The notes below the pieces were generated by a model. That model was not told where the DNA came from, ran no database searches, and saw nothing but the letters and a program-made list of their open reading frames with translations. A program made the translations under genes and the position numbers. This document shows positions 57,554-64,000 of a stretch of 64,000 bases of DNA, piece by piece. Origin of the DNA: Hawksworthiomyces lignivorus. Lineage: Eukaryota > Ascomycota > Sordariomycetes > Ophiostomatales > Ophiostomataceae. The first letter of the stretch is position 1; each line of letters begins with the position of its first letter. The stretch is from assembly GCA_002917075.1 (NCBI GenBank), contig NTMA01000032.1, positions 186,001 to 250,000 of the forward strand, given 5' to 3'.

Positions 57554-59054
57554 ATGGAAACCACATTAGTCTCACCGACCTGCAATTCTCACGCCGAGGC
57601 AGAGGTTCGCATACCACTTTCCAGCCCGCCACCATCCCTAGAAGCTGCTCTCTTGGACGCCAGAGCTGCCTACGTCGCCCGCTTGCCGAATTCCCACGCA
57701 CACTATGAAAATGCCGTCAAGTGCATGCCCGGGGGGAACACACGATCAGTCCTGTTCAACGAGCCTTTTCCCATATTTATGAAGAAGGGTCTGGGAAACC
57801 GGCTATGGGATTACGATGGAAATGAGTAGGCGTATTCGTATCACGCGTTTGGAATGGGCAAGCGACGGACACTGATGTGCGGTACAGATACATCGACTTC
57901 GTGGGAGAGCTCTCAGCGGGCCTCTACGGCCACTCGCACCCTCTCCTCAAGCAGACGCTGCTATCTACCTATGACACGGTCGGTGTGAACCTAGGGGCGA
58001 CTACCGCGGAGGAAGTGCGGTTTGCCGATCTCCTATGCAAGCGGTTTCCCAGCGTAGAACAAGTCCGGTTCTGCAATTCCGGGACGGAGGCGAACATCTA
58101 CGCCCTGAGCATTGCTAAATACGTCACCGGCAAGAGAAAGGTGATCTGCTTCGAAGGCGGATACCACGGCGGTGTTCTCGGCTTTGGCCACGGCATTGCT
58201 CCCAACGTGGTCGACCGGGACGACTGGGTCCTGGGTACATACAACGACGTGGCAGGGGCCAAGCATCTGATAGAAGACACCTTGGATGTAGCCGCGGTCA
58301 TCGTCGAGGGCGTGCAGGGCGCGGGCGGCTGCATTCCCGCGACGGTAGAATTTCTACAAGCTATTCAGGACTCGGCAGCAAAGGTTTCTTGAGACTCCCC
58401 GCCTCCATTTGCTCGCGCCGGAACTTGTCTAACTGGTCTCAGAGCGGTATCATTTTTATACTTGACGAAGTCATGACATCCCGCCTCCATGCCGGCGGCC
58501 TGCAGAGCAAGTACTCGCTCAGCCCCGACCTGACGGCTCTTGGCAAGTATCTCGGCGGCGGCATGGCCTTTGGTGCCTTTGGCGGCCGGAGAGATCTCCT
58601 GGCCGCATACGACCCGAGAGCCGCAGGCAGTCTTCCTCATTCTGGAACATTCAACAACAACACGCTGGCAATGACCTGCGGCTTCGTCGGCATCTCCGAG
58701 ATCTATACGCCTGATGTCGCATCCAAGCACAACGCCCTCGGCGACTATTTCCGCGAGCGGCTGCAGGGGATCGCCAAGGGGACCAAGCTGGTGGTCACAG
58801 GCGTCGGCGCCGTGCTGACAATCCACTTCCTCTCGAACGGCAAGGCGCACTCGAATGCACACGACCTCAGATGCTACGACATGCCAGATCTGAAAAAGCT
58901 CTTCTGGTATTGGTGTCTGAGCAACGGCTTCTGGGTGACAGAGCGCGGCATGCTCAGCGTCATCCTGGGCACGACTCAGCAGGAATTGGACCGCTTTGTT
59001 GACATAGTGGCTCAGTTTATTTTAAAGTTCTCGACGCTGCTGATTGTGGAGTAG
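57554..59054 (+). CDS. Class III aminotransferase, glutamate-1-semialdehyde aminomutase-like
   Basis: PLP-dependent enzyme moving an amino group within or between small molecules. Three exons, 57554-57825, 57888-58383 and 58443-59054, join in phase to 459 residues starting METTLVSPTCNSHAEA. The donor after DSAAK is a weak GTTTCT. Family motifs are VKCMPGGNTRSVLF, LWDYDGNEYIDFVGELSAGL and VRFCNSGTEANIYALSIAK (cofactor phosphate). ICFEGGYHGGVLGF, FILDEVMTSRL and LTALGKYLGGGMAFGAFGG follow; the last holds the Schiff-base Lys291. Fungi make haem precursors by ALA synthase and do not need GSA aminomutase, so this must use another substrate. Bacterial beta-amino-acid aminotransferases are the closest alternative reading. 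Confidence 0.9.
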
Positions 59055-59278
59055 TTTGAACTGCTCCCAGCTAAATATGGGCGATAAAATCAGGACTGTG
59101 ACTAGATTTACATAGCTACATAGCGAATATCAGAGTGTTTGTGCCAATATTTACACAGAGGCTATGTATCTGCAACGAGAAGTCTATTGTACGCAGAAGT
59201 ATGTGCAGAAGTGTATATTCTAGTTCCTACAGTCTTGAGCCAATAGCTAAAAAGACGACCGTCTTTGCTGCTCTGAGC

Positions 59279-59820
59279 CTATGCCTCTTCGCCGAGCTTC
59301 TCCCATGTTAGGACTGCCGTTGCCTTGTCGCCACTCTGTAGAATATGGTCAGCTTGTCTGGCTTAGCACCGCCACGAATAATTCAACTTACCGGTAACAC
59401 AAAATGCTGCACTGGGCGCAGTGTCAACAACGGCTGGCCCTCCTCATGTCCCATCTCAACTCGTCTGACCTGCTCCCCTCCGACCCAATTTGGATCCAGG
59501 GCAATAACAACTCGAGTGCTGAGCAGATCATGCTCGCCGTCTTTCAGGAGCTGAAATCGGCCACTGTACGTCGTCATGGGCCGTGCGACGCGGAGGACCT
59601 CCTCGTCGGTAGCTCGATGCCAGGCAGATTCTTTTGTTGGCGAAATGACGGTGGGATGAGTAACTAGAATAGACATATATCTGTCTGCTGTGAAGACTAT
59701 ACGTCCAAGAGGGGAGGCGCCGGCCAGCTGAACCACAGATGTTTCGGATCCCGTTACAACGGTCATATCATAACTTCGCAGCTTCCGGGTGCCAACTAGG
59801 TCGCCTAGAGTAACATTCAT
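59279..59820 (-). CDS. Lipocalin-like domain protein
   Basis: Two phase-0 exons, 59820-59392 and 59335-59279, give 161 residues starting MNVTLGDLVGTRKLRSYD. The pattern of a short N-terminal helix with LVGTRKL, then GRIVFTADRYMSILV, TTYSGRFQLL and RVVIALDPNWVGGEQVRRVE, fits the lipocalin-like (PF13924-type) family. The C-terminal strand LTWEKLGEE lies in exon 2 and completes the small barrel. Members are small cytosolic proteins often found next to oxidoreductases and synthases in microbial metabolic clusters; a few bind or cyclise intermediates. It shares its promoter, with a CGG-N5-CCG site, with the carboxylesterase. Confidence 0.78.
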
Positions 59821-60150
59821 TTTGACTAGCTTGAGCTATGAGCCGCAGAATTCATAGTTGAGTCAGAGAATCATAGATAAAGGGCAATCAATTTTGTCCT
59901 TTTTTAACTGCGTTATAGTAGATGCGTAAGTTCAGTGTGGCATCGGCTTTTTTTGGGGGGGTTGGGTTTGGTTGACGGCCATATTATTTTAAACTTGCCG
60001 TTAGATACCGGTTCTCTGCACGGATTTGCCGACGTGAGCAACACGACGGCTAGCGCAGCATCTGACATTTATTTGTTTATGATATCTCCTGCAAGTTGGC
60101 TTGGCCCAATCAATTCTTTTGCGTCAACTTTGCTTCATCTACAGGGCAAA
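59821..60150. promoter_or_regulatory. Divergent promoter: lipocalin-like / carboxylesterase
   Basis: 330 bases between start codons with one CGG-N5-CCG site at 60021-60031 (201 bases from the lipocalin ATG, 120 from the esterase ATG). An open frame from 59935 runs into the esterase but starts with GTG, so it is not used as coding. Confidence 0.6.
60021..60031. promoter_or_regulatory. Putative Zn2Cys6 site, CGG-N5-CCG
   Basis: CGGATTTGCCG, the same 11 bases as the site at 57399. Confidence 0.55.
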
Positions 60151-61853
60151 ATGAATACCACCGGAGAGTCCGAGCCGCGCCCGGTCGTCTCGCTGCCGCA
60201 GGGGACTGTCATCGGCGTTCGAGAGCGTGGCTCCTATCCTGGATATATTGAGTCTTTCAAGGGGATTCCTTATGCCCTTCCTCCCACTGGCGATCGCCGT
60301 TTTCGGCCACCTGCAAAGCTGAGCCGGTCGTCTGGCGTCCTCGACGCTTCTCGATTTGGCCCCCGCGCCCCGGCGGCGGTTGTTATCGCGGGGCCTGACC
60401 TGGAGCAGTCTGAAGACTGCCTCACAGCCAACATTTTCCGGTCGCCTCGGGACGGCGACGAATCGCCGCTCTGGCCCGTGGCGCTCTACATCCACGGCGG
60501 CGCGTTCAACCGCGGACACGCTGCGATGCACGACACCGGGGCCATGGTCGGCTGGTCGGAGGAGCCGTTCATCGCCGTGTCCTTCGGGTACCGCATCGGC
60601 GCGCTCGGCTTTCTTCCGTCCAGGCTGAGCGCGCAGGAAGGCATCCTCAATCTGGGCCTGAAAGACCAGATCTGCATGATGGAGTGGGTGCAGGAGAACA
60701 TCCACCTCTTCGGCGGCGACAAGAACGCCGTGACGCTCATCGGTCTCTCGGCAGGGGCTCATTCGGTACGCAATGCAACAGTCGCCCCGTGTTTTGACTA
60801 ACGAGGAGAGCCTTCTGACAGATAGCACAGATAGGATACCACCTCCTGAACTACAAGGAGGGGGTGGCGCCGCTCTTCCACCGCGTCGTCATGGAGTCTG
60901 GAGCGCCCACCTCGCGCGCTGTGCGCTACCCGGACTCCCCCATTCACGAACAGCAGTTTGCAGACTTTCTGGCCGAAGTGGCCTGCCCTCGGGGGATATC
61001 TGGCGCGGAGACGCTCCAGTTTCTGCGCGCGCTCCCGGTCTCCGCCATCGCAGAGGCCCAGGCGGCCGTGTTCGGCAAGTACAGCGCCAGCCTGCGCTGG
61101 GCGTTCCAGCCTGTCATCGACGGCGAGATCATCCGGCGCCGCCCCATCGACTCGTGGCGCGAGGGCCTGTGGCACAGGGTGCCCGTCATGACCGGCTTCA
61201 CGACCAACGAGGGCTCCATGTACGTCGACAAGAACATGGCCACGGCGGCCGAGTTCCGCGGCTTCTGGAAGACGCTGCTCCCGCAGCTGAGCGACGAGGA
61301 CCTCGGCACCATCGACGGCCTCTACCCAGACCCAGCAAAGTTCAGAGACTCGAAATACCGCGAGAGCCGCCCGGGCGTCGGCCCGTCGTACAAGCGAATC
61401 GAGGCCGCGTATTCCCACTACGCCTACATCTGCCCCGTGCGGCAGACTGTCGACTTTGCCAGCAAGCACGTGCCCGTGTACCTCTACCACTGGGCTCTGG
61501 TAGGCGACACTGTGCGCGGCGCCCAGCACGGCGACAACATGTTCTACGAGACGAGACGCCCCGCGACGTGTGGCATATCACCCTCTCAGGACGAGCTATC
61601 GGCTGTTCTGCACGCATATATCGTGAGCTTCATTTGCACAGGCAGCCCGGATAGCAGCCGCTGGGGGAAGGCCGTGAGACGGCCGGCATGGCAAAAATAT
61701 ACGCCGGGCTCAGGACAGCTGATGGTGTTTGGCAAGAACAATATGGAGCTGGTAGGCGGTACGGCGGGCCCTGCTGCCGAGGTAGCTGATGATTCATGGC
61801 CGTTACGGGAGTCTGAGTTCTGGTGGAGCAAAGTAGAGATATCTCAACTATAG
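60151..61853 (+). CDS. Type B carboxylesterase
   Basis: Hydrolyses carboxylic esters; other fold members act on carbamates and lactones. Two phase-0 exons, 60151-60765 and 60831-61853, give 545 residues starting MNTTGESEPRPVVSLPQGTV. Upstream open sequence lacks this pattern. Visible motifs are SFKGIPYALPPTGDRRFRPP, SEDCLTANIF, the oxyanion region ALYIHGGAFNRG and the nucleophile Ser200 in IGLSAGAHS. The usual GESAG has Leu in place of Glu. The acid Glu is in FTTNEGSMYV near 331 and the His in GAQHGDNMFYE near 439. The acceptor CACAG|ATA gives GAHSIGYHLLNY; one nine bases earlier is also in phase. No signal peptide, so the enzyme is probably intracellular. Confidence 0.92.
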
Positions 61854-61980
61854 TAGCCCACATTATCCTATTGGCCCAGACTGCTTACAGGCTCTTCTCT
61901 TCTAGAGCTTTGTAAAGATGGTGTGGTAGAGGTCATATAAACTACCTGAGCTATATATGTGAAAACATCGCCCTGTGTCT

Positions 61981-62931
61981 CTAAGCTTCGAATTCATGCT
62001 TGTATTCCTTGACCCACTCCTCAATATTCGTTGGCGGCCTGCCTCCATACTTCTGAATATTAGCAGCGGTGTCTTTGTACACATGTCCAGTGTAGGTTGT
62101 CTCATCTTTCGGTGTTGCTGCTCGAGCCTTGAACATCTCCACGAGATCCTTCGCTATAGGTTCAGGGATGCCGGCTACTTTCACGAGAATTTCAAGACCC
62201 TCCTCGTCACCGACCGGAGTTACTTTAATATCTTTGCCGATGGCTTTGCCAATATACCCCACGACGTCCTGGAGAGGTACGAGCTTCGGCCCAACCAGGT
62301 TCACAACAGTCTCTGACCCGGCCGCCTGCGGTCCGGCGACGAGGAGCGAGCCGCACACTCTTCCAATGTCGCCCGGCGTAATCCAATCTACCGTTGCCTC
62401 TGGGTAGGCTATCTTAACATCACCCTGGCGCACCATATCTTTCCACCAGAATGAGTTGGTCGCAAAGAAGGCCGGCCGCACCGCCATGTAGCCGCCGGAC
62501 CCGAACACGTCGTCCAAGCTGACCTCGACCTGCGCGTGCGCGTACGGCACGAACTTGTCGGGCGGCATAGCACGAATGTCGCCATGGACGCTGATGCTGC
62601 TCAGAAGGACGGCATACTCGATGCCGGCGCTCCGCATGGCCTCGATGCTGGCCCGGAGGTGGTCCGGGCTGCCGCCTAGGATGACGTAAAAGAAGGCGCG
62701 CTTGGCACCCGTCTGCCGCACTGCCGCCGCCACGCTGTCGGGCTGCGTCAGGTCTGCCTGCACGCGCTCGTATCCCCCCGCGCGCTCTTCCTCGGCCGTC
62801 AGGCCAGGGATGGGCTTCTGCGGGTCGCGGAGGGCGAGGACGACCTTGGCGCCGCGCTCGGCGGCAGTGCGGGCAACGGCAGAACCGACTCCGCCCGTCG
62901 CGCCAAAGACGATGGTGGTAACGTTGGTCAT
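61981..62931 (-). CDS. NmrA-like NAD(P)-binding reductase (atypical SDR)
   Basis: Intronless, 316 residues starting MTNVTTIVFGATGGVGSAVA, a clear Rossmann GxxGxxG. VVLALRDPQKP follows, then RVQADLTQPDSVAAAV and AFFYVILGGSPDHLRASIEA, and YAVLLSSISVHGD and YMAVRPAFFATNSFWW. DWITPGDIGRVCGSLLVAG is the NmrA/HSCARG pattern of a NAD(P)-binding protein or isoflavone-reductase relative. No classical YxxxK catalytic pair is obvious. It may be an enzyme or a redox-sensing protein. It is convergent with the carboxylesterase (127 bases between stops). Its own upstream region shows no CGG-N5-CCG, so membership of the regulon is uncertain. Confidence 0.87.
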   Translation of the reverse strand: MTNVTTIVFGATGGVGSAVARTAAERGAKVVLALRDPQKPIPGLTAEEERAGGYERVQADLTQPDSVAAAVRQTGAKRAFFYVILGGSPDHLRASIEAMRSAGIEYAVLLSSISVHGDIRAMPPDKFVPYAHAQVEVSLDDVFGSGGYMAVRPAFFATNSFWWKDMVRQGDVKIAYPEATVDWITPGDIGRVCGSLLVAGPQAAGSETVVNLVGPKLVPLQDVVGYIGKAIGKDIKVTPVGDEEGLEILVKVAGIPEPIAKDLVEMFKARAATPKDETTYTGHVYKDTAANIQKYGGRPPTNIEEWVKEYKHEFEA

Positions 62932-64000
62932 TTTGAGCTTCTTGTTTAGTTTTGTGCTGTGCTCCTCGGTTGTCGATAACGCAAACGGACAAGTAAAATC
63001 AACTTTATATGCTCAATTGCAAGAGCTATGTTTGATTTTTATAATATCACGGAAAACTCTACACAGCCTGAACACGTTCAAGATATATACTCGCCAACAA
63101 GTATCCTGACACGGCGGTGCTTACTTGTTCGTACACTGCCATATTCATGGCTAAAATTCCGGCCCAATACAATCCTGCCTCGCCAAGCAAAAAAGCCCGC
63201 AAACGGAACAAAAACCAACCGATTTTGCGAGGTCCGATCTATCAGCTGATTCGAGCTTGAAGTGAAAAAGAGGACAGAAGTTGGTATAAATCCCTACAAA
63301 AAATGCCCGATTCGGTGGAACATCCTCAAGAAGCAACATCTAGAGCTGTGTGACATTCCGTCCTCCGCCGGCGGCGGCGGAAGAAGAGTGCGTCTGTCTA
63401 TTTAGATAATTGAATCAACACGTGAATGTCGGAATCCGGACCTCATGTGTTCCGTGTCGTTTGAGCAGATAAGTCAGTTCCAGATAAATTGAAATAGAGA
63501 ACATCAGCAGGTCACGCACCGTACTGCATATACGATAAATACGCTTATAAAGCGGTACCATGTCTTAAATCATGTTATCTGATCGATTTTTACCAGGGGT
63601 AATCTAAAATTTGTCGCTTGATGTGGGACTCGCGTGAAGTGGAGACTGAGTTGAGCCGCGAAAGTCGGTTGACGATGTGCTCTTTTCTAGCGATTCAGAG
63701 TACAGATAGAAGAAAATTTTCATAATTTTCGACAGATGCCAAAGCTCTGGAAACACGGTAAATATTGTAACCAAGAAGTACTACAGCGAAGGGAATATCG
63801 AGCCGGTGTTAACTGCTGCGTAAATCCCTCTAAAGTCCACATGCAAACACTCCTTTAGAGCGCTGTTGTTGTCGACAAGGGTTGAGCCTAGTTTCATTTT
63901 GCACAGGGTCAAAAAAAAGCTTTATTAAGCTACATGCTAGCAATTTTCCGTAGCACCGTAGCGTACATTCAATAACACCGTGTTTGGTCAAGGTTCGCTT
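62932..64000. other. Terminal gap, upstream of the NmrA-like gene
   Basis: About 1.1 kb, mostly AT-rich. A GC-rich patch at 63361-63380 and CGGAATCCG (N3, not N5) at 63430-63438 are present. No gene is supported before the window ends. Confidence 0.4.

Noticed and set aside
59935..60150. N-terminal extension of the carboxylesterase
   Set aside because: Open but begins with GTG, lacks family sequence and overlaps the promoter and its CGG-N5-CCG site; ATG 60151 opens the conserved part.
63430..63438. CGGAATCCG upstream of the NmrA-like gene as a fifth regulator site
   Set aside because: The spacer is 3 bases, not 5, and it is about 500 bases from the start codon; Zn2Cys6 dimers are usually strict about spacing.
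62932..64000. Possible start of another gene or a mobile element at the right end
   Set aside because: Only short frames, no terminal repeats and no recognised domain.
1..64000. CRISPR arrays, bacterial operons or prophage
   Set aside because: The gene structure is plainly eukaryotic with spliceosomal introns, and no regularly spaced direct repeats were seen.

Overview
The window is nuclear DNA of a filamentous ascomycete (Pezizomycotina, probably Sordariomycetes by inference). Genes are cut by short introns with GT(A/G)AGT-like donors, CTAAC/CTGAC branch points and CAG/TAG acceptors. The gene set includes white-collar-2 (GATA + PAS), a HET-domain protein, a Zn2Cys6 regulator and the GID subunit Rmd5. 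Coding exons are GC-rich and gaps are AT-rich. Exon joins were worked out by eye and checked for reading phase.

1-8.7 kb is conserved housekeeping: the tail of a UPF0658-like Golgi membrane protein, Rmd5/Gid2 ubiquitin ligase, an STB6-like protein and Tim10. 8.7-12.2 kb is an AT-rich block with an ankyrin fragment and a frameshifted aminoglycoside-phosphotransferase-like pseudogene. 12.2-24.2 kb holds a long coiled-coil protein, mitochondrial lysyl-tRNA synthetase, the DNA-repair ATPase Rad50 and an aldehyde dehydrogenase. 25.7-36.4 kb holds a hexapeptide acetyltransferase, an aldo-keto reductase broken by a frameshift, wc-2, a Gly/Gln/Tyr-rich DUF7721-like protein and a crotonase ending in a peroxisomal signal. 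36.5-38.8 kb is a HET gene cut short by an in-frame TAG.

39-63 kb is metabolic and accessory: two different 2-oxoglutarate/Fe(II) oxygenases, a 13-exon pantothenate/allantoate-type transporter, a Kv-beta-type aldo-keto reductase, three alpha/beta hydrolases of different subfamilies, an UNC93-like transporter, a Zn2Cys6 regulator, a glutamate-1-semialdehyde-aminomutase-like aminotransferase, a lipocalin-like protein and an NmrA-like reductase. No PKS, NRPS or terpene synthase is present.

The main discovery candidate lies at 51.7-61.9 kb. Six genes form three consecutive divergent pairs: UNC93 transporter/HSL esterase, Zn2Cys6 regulator/aminotransferase, and lipocalin-like/carboxylesterase. 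Each of the three shared promoters contains an inverted repeat CGG-N5-CCG with an A/T-rich spacer, four copies in all, two of them identical 11-mers. This is the form of site many Zn2Cys6 dimers bind, so the six genes may be one self-contained regulon under the regulator encoded in its middle. The likely job is uptake or export, ester cleavage and transamination of an unknown ester- or amine-containing compound. The substrate and the regulator-site link are inference.
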